A stretch of DNA of 64,000 nt from Mucilaginibacter lacusdianchii (GCF_009770985.1 NZ_WSRW01000001.1:1116001-1180000), one strand, 5' to 3'. Positions 18,714 through 27,860 are shown, counted from the stretch's first letter. Numbers and translations: made by a program. Notes: a model not told the origin generated them from the sequence alone.

Positions 18714-19832
18714 TTACTCGTAACTATGTCGCTCAAAATCGTAGTCAGACTGGGTGGTTATAATCTTCTTTCGGCGTTGGATGTCAGCATCCAATTGATG
18801 GTCGAACAAATTATCGGTTACGGCCACTTCTCGGTTTTTGTCTTTTTCAGCAAAGTAAATATTTGCCTCGGTCATTTGGGCCAAAGCTACATCATACGGT
18901 CCCTTGGGCGACATCAGTTTTACAAATACCGGCAAGCACTCAAACAAGATAAACAGGTAGCCAATAAACGACTGCGCCAGATAGGTGTCCAAATCCTTTT
19001 GCCCGTCCGAGCGGAACGCAAGCTGCCCCAAAGCCCAGTTGCGGTCGGCGAAACCGGCAATATTAGCCAAGCTATCTAACTGGCCTGGCGTGAACAAGCG
19101 GGTGCTGTTTAATCCCTCATAGTCTTTACGCTGACTTAGGTACTGATCCATTTTGGTCTGATCATCAGTTACGGTTTTCAAGCGGTTTTGCTTTTCGGCC
19201 AGCACCTCTTCTTTGCGTTTGGCATTAAAGCCGTATCCCACTACACCTGAAGTTTGAGTAGTTTTATCGCCAAACACTTCCTGGTTTAATTCCACGCGCG
19301 AACGGTTGATGTCTTTTTCGAGCGAATCTTTTTCGGCTTTTAAATCTTTGTTTTTGTTCAGCTCCATGGCATACTTCTGCAAATAGGTTTTTTGCAGCGT
19401 ATCAATTTTCCGGTTTTGGCCTTTCAGGTAACTGGCTTTCAGTTTATCGCGAATCTCCTTATCAAAAATTTTAAGCTCCAGCGGGCGCGATATCACCATA
19501 CCAATCATAATAGCCAGCAAAATACGTGGCGTAGCCTGTAAAATTTGCTGGTTGGTACTCCCCTGCTTATTAATACTGGCCACAATATAACGGTCCATAT
19601 TAAAAATGGCCAATCCCCATATTAACCCGAAAAGTGCAGAAAACAGCGGTGCCAATGGGTTGCCGCTAAATACAAAGTACATCGCATATCCACCAGATAA
19701 AGAAGCGAATAATGCCGTAAAAAATATGGTGGCTCCAATGCCCACATATTTATTATGCTCGATAGGATACTTTTTCAGGGTGTCTACATGAGCCCCTGAG
19801 CAGAACCAAAAAAAGCGGGTTATTTTTCTCAT
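18714..19832 (-). CDS. DUF4407 membrane protein
   Basis: The 372-residue product (ATG at 19832; the codon before is TTG) opens with RKITRFFWFCSGAHVDTLKK and has paired helices at about 32-55 and 62-82 and another near 100-118. A long charged, coiled-coil-like segment (about 135-225) follows, then a further helix (about 290-312) and a charged tail. This order is the DUF4407 family pattern. Function unknown; not part of an evident operon. Confidence 0.85.
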   Translation of the reverse strand: MRKITRFFWFCSGAHVDTLKKYPIEHNKYVGIGATIFFTALFASLSGGYAMYFVFSGNPLAPLFSALFGLIWGLAIFNMDRYIVASINKQGSTNQQILQATPRILLAIMIGMVISRPLELKIFDKEIRDKLKASYLKGQNRKIDTLQKTYLQKYAMELNKNKDLKAEKDSLEKDINRSRVELNQEVFGDKTTQTSGVVGYGFNAKRKEEVLAEKQNRLKTVTDDQTKMDQYLSQRKDYEGLNSTRLFTPGQLDSLANIAGFADRNWALGQLAFRSDGQKDLDTYLAQSFIGYLFILFECLPVFVKLMSPKGPYDVALAQMTEANIYFAEKDKNREVAVTDNLFDHQLDADIQRRKKIITTQSDYDFERHSYE

Positions 19833-19960
19833 CAATACTAAATCTACAAAAAATCTGGATAATCCTTTATATGAAACGCCCGCAGGGATGTATTGTTACA
19901 AAAGCGTGATTTAATTTATGAAAGCAAAAACCCTACCTTTGACTGAAATTACTGTTGACT

Positions 19961-20275
19961 ATGAAAGAGATAACTGTAGAAGAACTTAAAAAAATGAAAG
20001 ATAACGGCGAAGACTTCCAACTGGTAGATGTTCGCGAAGATTTCGAATATCAAATGTCAAACCTGGGCGGCGAACTGATTCCATTAGGTGGTATTTTGAT
20101 TGAAACTGATAAGATTGATAAAGATAAACCTGTAGTAGTGATGTGCCGTAGCGGTAAACGTAGCGCTGCAGCTGTTATGCAACTGGAGCAACAAGGTTTT
20201 ACCAACCTGTATAACTTAAAAGGGGGCATTTTAGCCTGGGCAGATGAAATTGACCCGAGCCTGCAAGTGTATTAA
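19961..20275 (+). CDS. Rhodanese-like sulfurtransferase domain protein
   Basis: Single-domain rhodanese, 104 residues from ATG 19961 (an in-frame TTG lies 6 nt upstream). Asp24-Arg26 in LVDVRE and the active-site Cys62 in the loop CRSGKRS are present, so persulfide transfer is plausible. Closely followed (3 bp) by a small membrane protein, probably one transcript. Physiological partner not evident. Confidence 0.9.
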   Translation: MKEITVEELKKMKDNGEDFQLVDVREDFEYQMSNLGGELIPLGGILIETDKIDKDKPVVVMCRSGKRSAAAVMQLEQQGFTNLYNLKGGILAWADEIDPSLQVY

Positions 20276-20278
20276 TAT

Positions 20279-20491
20279 ATGGCGTTAAAAATGTTTTTAA
20301 ACGTGTTATACACCATTGGTATAGCACTTTGCCTTTTTACTTTTTACTGGGGCTTTACGCATGGCCATTACCCGTTTGTGGCCGGTGCGGTAGTTGTAGG
20401 CGGCGCTTTTGTAATGTTAAAAATACGCCTGCTTAAAGAGGTGCGCACTATGCAAAACCCTAAAACTACCCCTGCTAAAGGCAAAAGATAA
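20279..20491 (+). CDS. Small two-helix membrane protein
   Basis: The 70-residue product has two hydrophobic helices (about 5-25 and 30-48) and a basic C-terminal tail ending in KTTPAKGKR. It lies 3 bp after the rhodanese stop and so is likely co-translated. It resembles small Sphingobacteriaceae membrane proteins of the DUF6358 kind, but I am not certain. Function unknown. Confidence 0.65.
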   Translation: MALKMFLNVLYTIGIALCLFTFYWGFTHGHYPFVAGAVVVGGAFVMLKIRLLKEVRTMQNPKTTPAKGKR

Positions 20492-20522
20492 CTAACGCTT
20501 CTTATACTAAAGAAGTGCCTGT

Positions 20523-20608
20523 GAATGTCATTTCGAATAATGATTGGAATGTTTTATGTACTATTATGATGTACACAAGATTTCTAATCATCATCCGAAA
20601 TGACATTC
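20523..20608. repeat. Long imperfect inverted repeat with GAATGTCATTTCG arms
   Basis: GAATGTCATTTCG (20523-20535) pairs with CGAAATGACATTC (20596-20608), continued by TAATGATTGGAA against TTTCTAATCATCA. It sits between the small membrane protein and prfA. The arm sequence looks like a dispersed intergenic element of Bacteroidota, and it may also end transcription of the rhodanese pair. The 20492-20874 spacer otherwise holds only the prfA promoter. Confidence 0.7.
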
Positions 20609-20710
20609 TTTGTTTATAATAATTAAAGTCCCTCATTTTTAAGTAATGCGGGTAGCACCTTTTTACCTTCCGCTTACCTACTATCATTTAATTATGTGCC
20701 TGAAAATGCG

Positions 20711-20718
20711 TACTTTTG
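20711..20718 (+). promoter_or_regulatory. Probable prfA promoter -7 element
   Basis: TACTTTTG is an exact TANNTTTG match in the long leader of prfA. A clear -33 element was not found. The leader is about 150 nt; the open frame at 20646-20852 in it looks accidental. Confidence 0.4.
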
Positions 20719-20874
20719 TACACTTTTTTTGCAGTGCACTGCGTATGCTAAACCCGATTGTAACGGAAAGCTTTTTTAGCGATGGCCGCCGCAGGGCAAA
20801 AAACTTGCAGTGTAAAGCGGGACTATTAGAACCGATACCTCACTGCAACTGATTTTCAAAATTATAAAACAACG

Positions 20875-21948
20875 ATGTTAGAGAAATTAGAGCTGATAAG
20901 AGACCGCTGGCAAGATGTGGAAAATCAATTGAGCAGTCCGGATGCGATGGCGGACATGAAGCGCTTTGCCCAGCTGAACAAGGAATACAAGGATTTGACC
21001 TTGATTGTTGATCAGTATAAAATTTATAAAAACATATTAAGCAATATTGACACTAACAAAGAAATTTTAGCCACCGAAAAAGACGAGGAATTTCGGGAAA
21101 TGGCTAAAATAGAGCTGGATGAGTTAATTGAGCAGCGTGATGCCAAGGAAGAAGAGATTCGTGTAATGCTGATTCCGAAAGATCCGGAAGATGCGAAGCA
21201 CGCTATTGTGGAGATTCGTGGTGGCACAGGTGGCGACGAGGCTGCGTTGTTTGCCGGCGATTTATACCGCATGTACATGCGCTATTGCGAGCGCCGCGGC
21301 TGGCGTACCGAACTGGTGGATTACACAGAAGGTACATCAGGCGGTTACAAGGAGATTGTGTTTAACGTATTGGCCGATGACGCTTACGGCACCCTGAAAT
21401 ATGAGTCGGGTGTACACCGTGTACAGCGTGTACCTGATACCGAAACACAGGGCCGTGTGCATACCTCGGCCGCAACAGTAGTGGTATTGCCGGAGGTAGA
21501 TGAGTTTGATATTGACTTACAAGTAAGCGATATCCGTAAGGATTTATTTTGTGCATCTGGCCCAGGCGGACAGTCGGTGAACACTACCTACTCTGCCGTT
21601 CGTTTAACGCACATTCCAACCGGTATTGTGGCCCAGTGTCAGGATCAGAAATCGCAGTTAAAGAACTATGACAAGGCTTTACAAGTACTACGTTCACGCG
21701 TTTACGAGATGGAACTACAGAAACACCTGGAAGAAACATCGAAAAAACGCAAAACCATGGTATCTACCGGCGACCGTTCGGCTAAAGTACGTACTTATAA
21801 CTATCCACAAGGCCGTGTTACAGAGCACCGCATTGGTTTAACCATTTACAATCTACCAAATGTTATGAATGGTGATTTACAAGAGATTATGGAATCGCTG
21901 CAGTTCGCTGAGAATGCCGAGAAACTGAAAGAAGGTTCGGTAGCATAA
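20875..21948 (+). CDS. prfA: Peptide chain release factor 1
   Basis: Recognises UAA and UAG in the ribosomal A site and triggers peptidyl-tRNA hydrolysis. The 357-residue product has the stop-codon-reading PxT motif as PDT (in [15 protein letters not shown]), which marks RF1 rather than RF2. The GGQ catalytic loop is at 231-233 (GPGGQSVN). An N-terminal coiled-coil domain and the [21 protein letters not shown]-terminal block are intact. Followed directly by tRNA-Asp. Confidence 0.97.
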   Translation: MLEKLELIRDRWQDVENQLSSPDAMADMKRFAQLNKEYKDLTLIVDQYKIYKNILSNIDTNKEILATEKDEEFREMAKIELDELIEQRDAKEEEIRVMLIPKDPEDAKHAIVEIRGGTGGDEAALFAGDLYRMYMRYCERRGWRTELVDYTEGTSGGYKEIVFNVLADDAYGTLKYESGVHRVQRVPDTETQGRVHTSAATVVVLPEVDEFDIDLQVSDIRKDLFCASGPGGQSVNTTYSAVRLTHIPTGIVAQCQDQKSQLKNYDKALQVLRSRVYEMELQKHLEETSKKRKTMVSTGDRSAKVRTYNYPQGRVTEHRIGLTIYNLPNVMNGDLQEIMESLQFAENAEKLKEGSVA

Positions 21949-22010
21949 CTTTTTTAAAATATTTTTGTGGAATGCAAAACTCATTTCTATATTTGCATTC
22001 CCAAACGGGA

Positions 22011-22084
22011 GGAGTGGTAGTTCAGCTGGTTAGAATACATGCCTGTCACGCATGGGGTCGCGGGTTCGAGTCCCGTCCATTCCG
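22011..22084 (+). tRNA. tRNA-Asp (GTC)
   Basis: A full cloverleaf: acceptor GGAGTGG/CCATTCC, D stem GTTC/GAAT, anticodon stem CATGC/GCATG with loop CTGTCAC (anticodon GTC), T arm GCGGG TTCGAGT CCCGT, discriminator G73. CCA is not encoded. Its 3' end is repeated at 23703. Confidence 0.97.
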
Positions 22085-22108
22085 CTAAAAGCAATGTCAA
22101 AAACGACT

Positions 22109-22143
22109 AAAAGCCTGTAAATTAAATTTTACAGGCTTTTTTA
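22109..22143 (+). terminator. Terminator after tRNA-Asp
   Basis: A perfect 13-bp stem (22109-22121 with 22128-22140) built on AAAAGCCTGTAAA, followed by T residues. Confidence 0.92.
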
Positions 22144-22258
22144 TTTGCCCCAAAGCACAAAAAATGCAAACTTTCCTAAGAAAACAGTGAGCATTTGGTA
22201 AGAACCTCAAGGCATGTAATTCTAAACACCGTTTATCAGATCACATCCAACGATTCCA

Positions 22259-22624
22259 TTAAACTGCTCCTTCGGCCCAAAATCCCGCTAAGTGTATTAA
22301 AAGGCCTTTATCATTTAGCTGGGCATAACTGTGGGCTGTAAAAAGCGCAACACCTTGTTTGTCGTATTGCGTCCATTCTGATAGAACTTGCCCGTGTTGG
22401 TGTCGGAACCAATTCAAGCAAAAATAGCCGCCAGGAAATTTTTTTTGGAAGTTAATTGCATGTGCCAGCAGTTGACATCGTCCTTTGCCATTCACGCCAG
22501 GATTCGTAAATACAACGTCTTCTGCCACACTGGAATTCAGCAGTTGCTCCTGCTCAACAAAAGAGTCTTTCGCAAATGCTTTCAGATAGTTTTCAAAAAC
22601 GGTTTTTAATTCTTCATTAGTCAT
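22259..22624 (-). CDS. NTF2/SnoaL-like small protein
   Basis: The 121-residue product (ATG 22624) has the layout of a SnoaL/NTF2-like cone fold: an N-terminal helix (MTNEELKTVFENYLKAFA), VVFTNPGVNGKGRCQLLAHAINFQKKFPGG, then a series of beta strands (VLSEWTQYDKQGVALFTAHSYAQLND). Such proteins are enzymes or ligand binders of very diverse function; catalytic residues cannot be assigned. Divergent from the AraC-family gene at 22693 and both lie between tRNA-Asp and a partial copy of its 3' end, so they probably form one transferred unit. Confidence 0.65.
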   Translation of the reverse strand: MTNEELKTVFENYLKAFAKDSFVEQEQLLNSSVAEDVVFTNPGVNGKGRCQLLAHAINFQKKFPGGYFCLNWFRHQHGQVLSEWTQYDKQGVALFTAHSYAQLNDKGLLIHLAGFWAEGAV

Positions 22625-22692
22625 GGTTTAAAGTTTTTTCAAAGCTATTATCTCAATTCGTACTAAACAGACTAAATTGTTCCATAAATTTG

Positions 22693-23643
22693 ATGGATCG
22701 TACAAAGTTGATGGATGTATTAAGTAAGGTTTTAGAATTAATAAAGTTCAAAGGAGTTGTGTACCGAAAATTCGAGGCAGCTGCTCCTTGGGGAATTGAG
22801 TTGCCTAAAAGTCGATTTTTACAGTTTTGGAAATTATTAGAAGGCCCCTGTTGGCTTCAGATAGAAGAACGGGTTAGTATAGAGATGGCCAAAGGGGATT
22901 TAGTGTTAATACCCAATGGAAGTAAACACTCTATATCCCATAAATCTGACAGTATGAAAATTCCCCTAAAAACTTATATAGATTTTAGGGATACACCCAA
23001 CGCTTATTTTTTAGATGGGAATTCTAAAACCAAGATGTTGGGCGGCCATTTTGAATTTGATGATCAATATGAGCACCCTCTTATAACACATTTACCTGAT
23101 TTATTATATTTAAAAGCACTTCATGAAAACGAGCAAGATTGGGTTGAGCTTACTACCGACCAGATACTGATAGAAATTAAACAACCAAATGCTGGAAGTG
23201 ATATTATGGTGAACCGTTTATCAGAAGCACTTTTTATACATTTAATACGTGCTTGTTTAGAACGAAAGGTTATTGACCATGGGTTTTTATCGGCATTGAC
23301 AGATCAAAGAATAAGTACCGCTTTGCAGTACATACAGAATTTCCCTAAAAGAAACTGGACTATGGCTGAACTCGCCAAATTTTCAGGTATGTCAAGAACT
23401 CAATTTTTTAATACATTCAAATCTTTAGTAGGCCAAACTCCGCTTACCTATCTTCAAAATTGGCGCATGCAACAAGCAAAAGAAATGCTTCTAAAAAGTC
23501 AACTTAAGGTAAGTGTTATTGCTAATCAGGTCGGTTACGGTTCGGAAGCGGCATTTAACCGATTATTTAAAAAAAAATTTAGCGTAACGCCTGCTAGTTT
23601 TAGGCGATCAAAAACATTGAAAAACACAGCAACTTCTATGTAA
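22693..23643 (+). CDS. AraC-family regulator with cupin-type N-terminus
   Basis: Start at ATG 22693; the codon before it is TTG. The 316-residue product has an N-terminal cupin domain of the AraC_binding/cupin_6 sort (about 8-180: RKFEAAAPWGIELPKSRFLQFW, VSIEMAKGDLVLIPNGSKHSI). Two helix-turn-helix motifs follow at the C-terminus (about 215-308: WTMAELAKFSGMSRTQFFNTF and VSVIANQVGYGSEAAFNRLF). The adjacent divergent NTF2-like gene is the obvious target. The gene looks more A/T-rich and uses codons differently from the housekeeping neighbours, in keeping with acquisition. Confidence 0.88.
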   Translation: MDRTKLMDVLSKVLELIKFKGVVYRKFEAAAPWGIELPKSRFLQFWKLLEGPCWLQIEERVSIEMAKGDLVLIPNGSKHSISHKSDSMKIPLKTYIDFRDTPNAYFLDGNSKTKMLGGHFEFDDQYEHPLITHLPDLLYLKALHENEQDWVELTTDQILIEIKQPNAGSDIMVNRLSEALFIHLIRACLERKVIDHGFLSALTDQRISTALQYIQNFPKRNWTMAELAKFSGMSRTQFFNTFKSLVGQTPLTYLQNWRMQQAKEMLLKSQLKVSVIANQVGYGSEAAFNRLFKKKFSVTPASFRRSKTLKNTATSM

Positions 23644-23702
23644 GGACTTACTGCGCGTCAGTGTGATCATTAACAAACATCGGCATATTTGGCGGAACGC
23701 TT

Positions 23703-23718
23703 GTCCCATCCATTCCGC
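23703..23718 (+). repeat. Partial copy of the tRNA-Asp 3' end (att-like)
   Basis: GTCCCATCCATTCCGC matches the tRNA-Asp 3' end GTCCCGTCCATTCCGC (22070-22085) at 15 of 16 positions, in the same orientation, 1633 bp downstream. Placement and size are typical of the second attachment site left by a tRNA-integrating element. No integrase is present between the copies. Confidence 0.6.
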
Positions 23719-23722
23719 AAAC

Positions 23723-23747
23723 GGCTTCAAACACAATGTTTGAAGCC
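23723..23747. terminator. Hairpin after the tRNA-end copy
   Basis: A perfect 11-bp stem GGCTTCAAACA/TGTTTGAAGCC with a 3-nt loop. There is no strong T run. It takes the same position relative to the tRNA-end copy as the terminator does after the real tRNA-Asp. The rest of 23748-23957 shows nothing further. Confidence 0.5.
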
Positions 23748-23957
23748 TATATCATTTTATAAGCAATGCATTTGTTTTCAGTATACATATTATGTATTGA
23801 AAGAGTTAATGTTACAAATGTGTTGATTAGAAACTTGTTCTAATATTTTTCTGCTTTATCTAAATTTGCCTTATTGGGCAATTGGGCCTTTTTATATACT
23901 TCTCAATCCATTCCATCTTACATAGTCTTTACTTGCATGAGGTAAAATGCCCTTATC

Positions 23958-25412
23958 CTAATCCTCCGGCCTTTCTTTCGGATCCGCCATCCGCACAATT
24001 CTAGGCTGAAATTTGGCTAATACATCCACCAAGTCGTGCTGTGCAGCCATTACGGTATGAATATTCTTGTACACCATAGGCGCCTCGTCCAGATCAGAAC
24101 CCAGCAGGGTAATCTTTTTATCCAAAAGCTCAGCCGCTACTAAGTCGCGCTTAATGGTTTTGAAAGCGGCGCTTCGGCTCATTAAACGCCCGGCACCATG
24201 TGAGGCGGAATTGATAGACTCGGCATTGCCCTTACCCCTCACCACAAAACCCGGCGTGCTCATGCTTCCCGGAATAATGCCTAGTACCCCCTCGCCTGCC
24301 GGTGTGGCACCTTTGCGGTGTACCATTACCTCGGTACCATCGGCCAATTGTTCTTTCCAAGCAAAATTATGGTGGTTTTCTATACGCATCAGCGGCTCCA
24401 GCTTCATGGCTTTGGCTATTTTATTATGTATTTCATGGTGGTTGGCGCTGGCATAATCGCCCGCCAGGTTCATGGCAATCCAATACTCTTGCCCTTCTTC
24501 GGAATTCATGTCTAGCCAAGCCAGGTGTTTGGCCTCTTGCGGCAGCTTGGTTTTCTTCATGGCAATTTCCGAGTAGTAAGCTGCAATGCTGCCACCAAAG
24601 CCACGTGAGCCCGAATGTGACAGCAAAGCCAGGTAGTTACCTGACGGTACACCATCTAAAGCCCCTTCGCTAACATTAAGTTCACCCCATTCCACAAAAT
24701 GGTTGCCAGTACCCGAAGTTCCTAATTGCTTATATGCCTTATTTTTTAAAGAACGGATCTGCTTGGTGGCACTCCACTCAAGCCGGTCAAATAGTGTAGT
24801 ATCATAGTGGCTTTTAGTTTCACTACCAATACCAAAATGCGTGTTGTTTAACAGCAAGCTTTTCAAATCATCTTGTTTTGCATCAATGGAATCTGCCGGC
24901 AAATCAAAAATACTCAAGCACATACGGCAGGCAATATCTACACCCACGGCATAAGGAATAATAGTATCGGCACGTGTAGCCAATACGCCGCCTATAGGTA
25001 AACCATAACCATGATGCGCATCCGGCATCAGCGCACCGGCAACAGCTATGGGCAATTGTATAGCTGTTCGCATTTGCGCCAGCGCACCGGGTTCTATATT
25101 TTCTACCCCGTAAACCGGAAAATTGGCTATCTCTTTTTTAAGCTCATGTACCGAGCGTTGCTGTTTTACAAACTTGCCTTCTTTACGCAGTTCAATTACC
25201 TTTTCGGCCAGGTTTTTAAACTTGCCCCCCTTTTTAAGGGCATAAGGCATCGGGTCGTCAATAAGGGCTTCCAGGTTGGCTAATATCTGCGGCTTATCCA
25301 TTACGTTGTGCTTTAATAAGCCGTTAGCCACCCGGCTAAAAGTAATAATCAGCTCTAAATCAGTTACACCTAAGTTACTAATCTCGCCATTGCTTATTTT
25401 TTCTTTTTCCAT
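23958..25412 (-). CDS. rtcB: RtcB-family RNA 3'-phosphate/5'-OH ligase
   Basis: Joins RNA ends with 2',3'-cyclic phosphate (or 3'-phosphate) to 5'-OH through a guanylylated histidine, using GTP and Mn2+. This is the end chemistry produced by anticodon nucleases and toxins. The 484-residue product has metal ligands Asp159/Cys162 (GVDIACRM), His238 (GTGNHFVEWGEL) and His266 (LSHSGSRGFG). Also present are ENHHNFAWKE, RKGATPAGEG, MSTPGFVVRGKG and the GMP-accepting His405 in SASHGAGR. All key residues are present, so it should be active. It shares its promoter block with the Ro60 gene (37141) and lies in the same locus as a WYL regulator, as in bacterial RNA-repair clusters. No RtcA or archease gene is seen here. 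Confidence 0.95.
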   Translation of the reverse strand: MEKEKISNGEISNLGVTDLELIITFSRVANGLLKHNVMDKPQILANLEALIDDPMPYALKKGGKFKNLAEKVIELRKEGKFVKQQRSVHELKKEIANFPVYGVENIEPGALAQMRTAIQLPIAVAGALMPDAHHGYGLPIGGVLATRADTIIPYAVGVDIACRMCLSIFDLPADSIDAKQDDLKSLLLNNTHFGIGSETKSHYDTTLFDRLEWSATKQIRSLKNKAYKQLGTSGTGNHFVEWGELNVSEGALDGVPSGNYLALLSHSGSRGFGGSIAAYYSEIAMKKTKLPQEAKHLAWLDMNSEEGQEYWIAMNLAGDYASANHHEIHNKIAKAMKLEPLMRIENHHNFAWKEQLADGTEVMVHRKGATPAGEGVLGIIPGSMSTPGFVVRGKGNAESINSASHGAGRLMSRSAAFKTIKRDLVAAELLDKKITLLGSDLDEAPMVYKNIHTVMAAQHDLVDVLAKFQPRIVRMADPKERPED

Positions 25413-25454
25413 GACTTCATTTTTGATTGACGATACAAAGATTAACGTTAGGTA

Positions 25455-25477
25455 CGCAGTCTTTTTGCGCAGTAAAA
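25455..25477 (-). promoter_or_regulatory. Shared operator/promoter block upstream of rtcB
   Basis: On the minus strand ACTGCGCAAAAAGACTGCG contains two direct ACTGCG repeats 13 nt apart (start to start). The block plus four flanking bases is identical to that at 37141-37163 upstream of the Ro60 gene. In both, AATCTTTGTATC (one mismatch from a TANNTTTG -7 element) follows about 10 nt downstream (25436-25447 here), so the repeats would overlap the -33 region. I infer it is the binding site of the locus regulator, most likely the WYL protein. Confidence 0.75.
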
Positions 25478-25570
25478 ATTATTTAATATTATTACAAAGT
25501 TTAATGAACTGATATTAATACGTATATCAACAGTTTGTTATAATTACCCTAAACCTTTAAAAATTAATCA

Positions 25571-26662
25571 ATGAGTTTATTTAAAAGCCTGTTTACAAAA
25601 AAGAAAGGCCCTTTCTCAACCTACTCAGACTTTTGGGCTTGGTTCAAAGAAAACGAAAAATTCTTCCACAAAGTTGTCAAGAGTAAGGGAGATATTGAGG
25701 CGCAATTCTTAAACAAGCTTTCACCAAAGCTGCAAGAAATCAGAAAAGACATTTTCTTTTTAACTGGAATGTTAGATGAAAACACTGTTGAATTAATTTT
25801 AACAGCAGATGGCGTTATTCAAAACATCGTTTTTGTAGAAGAATTAGTAAAAGCAGCTCCCTCAATTCCAGGATGGAAGTTTACGGCGTTGAAACCTCCA
25901 TCCAAAGATAGCTTTGGTCTTAAGATGGCGGGATATGAATTTAATTGTGATAACTTAAGTTTTTATGTAAATGATGACAGCAGTTATCCCGACGAGATAA
26001 ACTTAATTGTTGTTTATCATAATTATAATGAAGATGACAAAGCTTCAATAGGTAATGGCATCTATCTTTTTTTGGATAATTATTTAGGAGAACTAGAGTT
26101 TGCAACCACTATAGATAACTTGACGATTACAGGAAAAAACGAAGCAACTAAAGAGTTAATTCCTATTAATAAACTAAAGCCTTATTTAGTTTGGAGAGAA
26201 AAAGAGTTTGTAGAAAAATATGACGCAATACAGCATACTATAGATAACGATAGGTATTCAATATTAGAAGGCACGTTGAAAGATGGGAAGCCGCTGATTG
26301 CCGTGATGAATACAGATTTGCTTAATTGGAATGCAAAAGCCTCGCACCCGTGGATTGCAGACATAGAAATAAGGTATACTAGCGAAAATCAAAACGGAAT
26401 GCCGGATAAAGCAACATCTGCCCTGCTTGAAAAAATTGAAGATAAACTGATGGAAGACTTAAAAGACTATGAAGGATTCTTGAATATAGGCCGTGAAACT
26501 GCTGATAACACAAGAAATATTTACCTGGCTTGTAAGGATTTTAGAAAACCTGCTAAGATTATCGATGATCTTCAGAAAGCATATCAACACGAATTACAAA
26601 TTACTTATAACATTTTCAAAGATAAGTATTGGCAATCTTTTAATAGGTTTATGAACCAGTAA
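25571..26662 (+). CDS. DUF695 domain protein
   Basis: The 363-residue soluble product starts MSLFKSLFTKKKGPFSTYSDF. Its C-terminal part (about 210-362; KYDAIQHTIDNDRYSILEGTLKDGKPL through NIFKDKYWQSFNRF) has the pattern of DUF695. The N-terminal part (about 15-200) is a separate alpha/beta domain I do not recognise. No signal peptide or membrane helix. Divergent from rtcB across 158 bp that hold the shared operator, so it may respond to the same regulator. Function unknown. Confidence 0.7.
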   Translation: MSLFKSLFTKKKGPFSTYSDFWAWFKENEKFFHKVVKSKGDIEAQFLNKLSPKLQEIRKDIFFLTGMLDENTVELILTADGVIQNIVFVEELVKAAPSIPGWKFTALKPPSKDSFGLKMAGYEFNCDNLSFYVNDDSSYPDEINLIVVYHNYNEDDKASIGNGIYLFLDNYLGELEFATTIDNLTITGKNEATKELIPINKLKPYLVWREKEFVEKYDAIQHTIDNDRYSILEGTLKDGKPLIAVMNTDLLNWNAKASHPWIADIEIRYTSENQNGMPDKATSALLEKIEDKLMEDLKDYEGFLNIGRETADNTRNIYLACKDFRKPAKIIDDLQKAYQHELQITYNIFKDKYWQSFNRFMNQ

Positions 26663-26717
26663 TATTTAACTACCCAAACATTTCCAAAATTTAATCTGCA
26701 CTCTTAAAGCCAACCCT

Positions 26718-27767
26718 ATGCCTGTCAACCGCAATGCCTTAATCCGCTACCGCACCATTGATAACTGCCTGCGCAACCGCTACAAGAAATGGACACTGGA
26801 AGATTTGATTGATGCCTGTTCAGATGCTTTGTACGAGTTTGAAGGTATTGACAAGGGCGTGAGTCGCCGGTCTGTACAAGCCGATATCGAAATGATGCGC
26901 AGTAATAAGCTGGGGTATGAAGCGCCGATTATTGTGGTTGACCGTAAGTATTACACCTACGCCGATAAAAATTACAGTATCACCAACAGCCCCATCAGCC
27001 AGCAGGATATGCAGGTACTGAGCGAGGTATCTACCTTACTGAAGCAGTTCAAAGGCTTTAATCATTTTGCCGACCTGAACGAGATGGTCAGTAAACTGGA
27101 GGATAAAATCTATTCGCAAAGAACGCACTGCCCGCCGGTGGTTGATTTTGAAAGAAATGATAATTTGAAGGGCTTAGATTATATTGAAGGCATACGTAAA
27201 GCCATCGTGGCCAAGAAAACACTTTGTGTAACCTATCAATCTTTTAAGGCACGCGAGGCCAGTACGTTTTGTTTTAGTCCGTACTTGTTGAAAGAATACC
27301 GTAACCGTTGGTTCATATTAGGTATGCGCCATGGCCGGGGCGGACATTTACTAAACTTAGCCTTAGACCGCATTGAGTCGATTGAAGAACACGAGGAAAT
27401 GTACCGGGAGAACACGGTAATTGATCTGGCAACTTATTACAATGATGTCATTGGCGTCACCAAATCGCCCGGCCAGCGCGATTGTGAGGTTGTTTTTTGG
27501 ATTGATAATGCCAATGCGCCTTACATTGTGACCAAGCCGCTGCACCACACGCAAAAATTTTTGGCAGAAGAAAACGAGGGAAAAGTTTTTAGCATAAAGG
27601 TGATTTTAAATTATGAACTGGAACGCGAGCTGCTAGGTTTTGGTTCCAAAATAAAAGTGCTCGGACCAAGGATATTGGTAAAACAGCTGAAGCAAAACCT
27701 GGCCAAGTCGCTCGAAAGATATGATCATGTTGAGAAGCCAGCAAATGAGGTAAGGGAAGAAAAGTAA
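26718..27767 (+). CDS. WYL-domain transcriptional regulator
   Basis: The 349-residue product has an N-terminal winged-helix region (about 1-75; YKKWTLEDLIDACSDALYEF, SRRSVQADIEMMRS). A helical linker and a WYL domain (about 150-265; KTLCVTYQSF, FSPYLLKEYRNRWFILGMR, LALDRIESIE) follow, then a WCX-like C-terminal part. WYL domains are thought to sense nucleic-acid or nucleotide ligands, and WYL regulators recur beside RtcB and defence genes. It is the only DNA-binding protein between rtcB and the Ro60 gene and so the best candidate to read the ACTGCG repeats. Start ATG 26718, 55 bp after the DUF695 gene, probably the same transcript. Confidence 0.88.
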   Translation: MPVNRNALIRYRTIDNCLRNRYKKWTLEDLIDACSDALYEFEGIDKGVSRRSVQADIEMMRSNKLGYEAPIIVVDRKYYTYADKNYSITNSPISQQDMQVLSEVSTLLKQFKGFNHFADLNEMVSKLEDKIYSQRTHCPPVVDFERNDNLKGLDYIEGIRKAIVAKKTLCVTYQSFKAREASTFCFSPYLLKEYRNRWFILGMRHGRGGHLLNLALDRIESIEEHEEMYRENTVIDLATYYNDVIGVTKSPGQRDCEVVFWIDNANAPYIVTKPLHHTQKFLAEENEGKVFSIKVILNYELERELLGFGSKIKVLGPRILVKQLKQNLAKSLERYDHVEKPANEVREEK

Positions 27768-27775
27768 TTTATACT

Positions 27776-27788
27776 CGCTATAATAGCG
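27776..27788. repeat. Small perfect palindrome between the WYL and alpha-2-macroglobulin genes
   Basis: CGCTATAATAGCG is a 13-bp perfect palindrome around a central A, 73 bp ahead of the next start codon. It may be a weak operator or hairpin. Confidence 0.3.
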
Positions 27789-27860
27789 CAGAAATTGCTA
27801 CAACCTATTCAACATAAGCACTTAACTTATTACCTTACACCTATCAACCTAATATACTTC

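Noticed and set aside
20646..20852. 68-codon open frame in the prfA leader
   Set aside because: Composition is not protein-like and it overlaps the prfA promoter; no start signal.
23640..23665. ACTGCGCG near 23650 as a third copy of the rtcB/Ro60 operator
   Set aside because: Only one half-site is present, with no second ACTGCG and no promoter arrangement.
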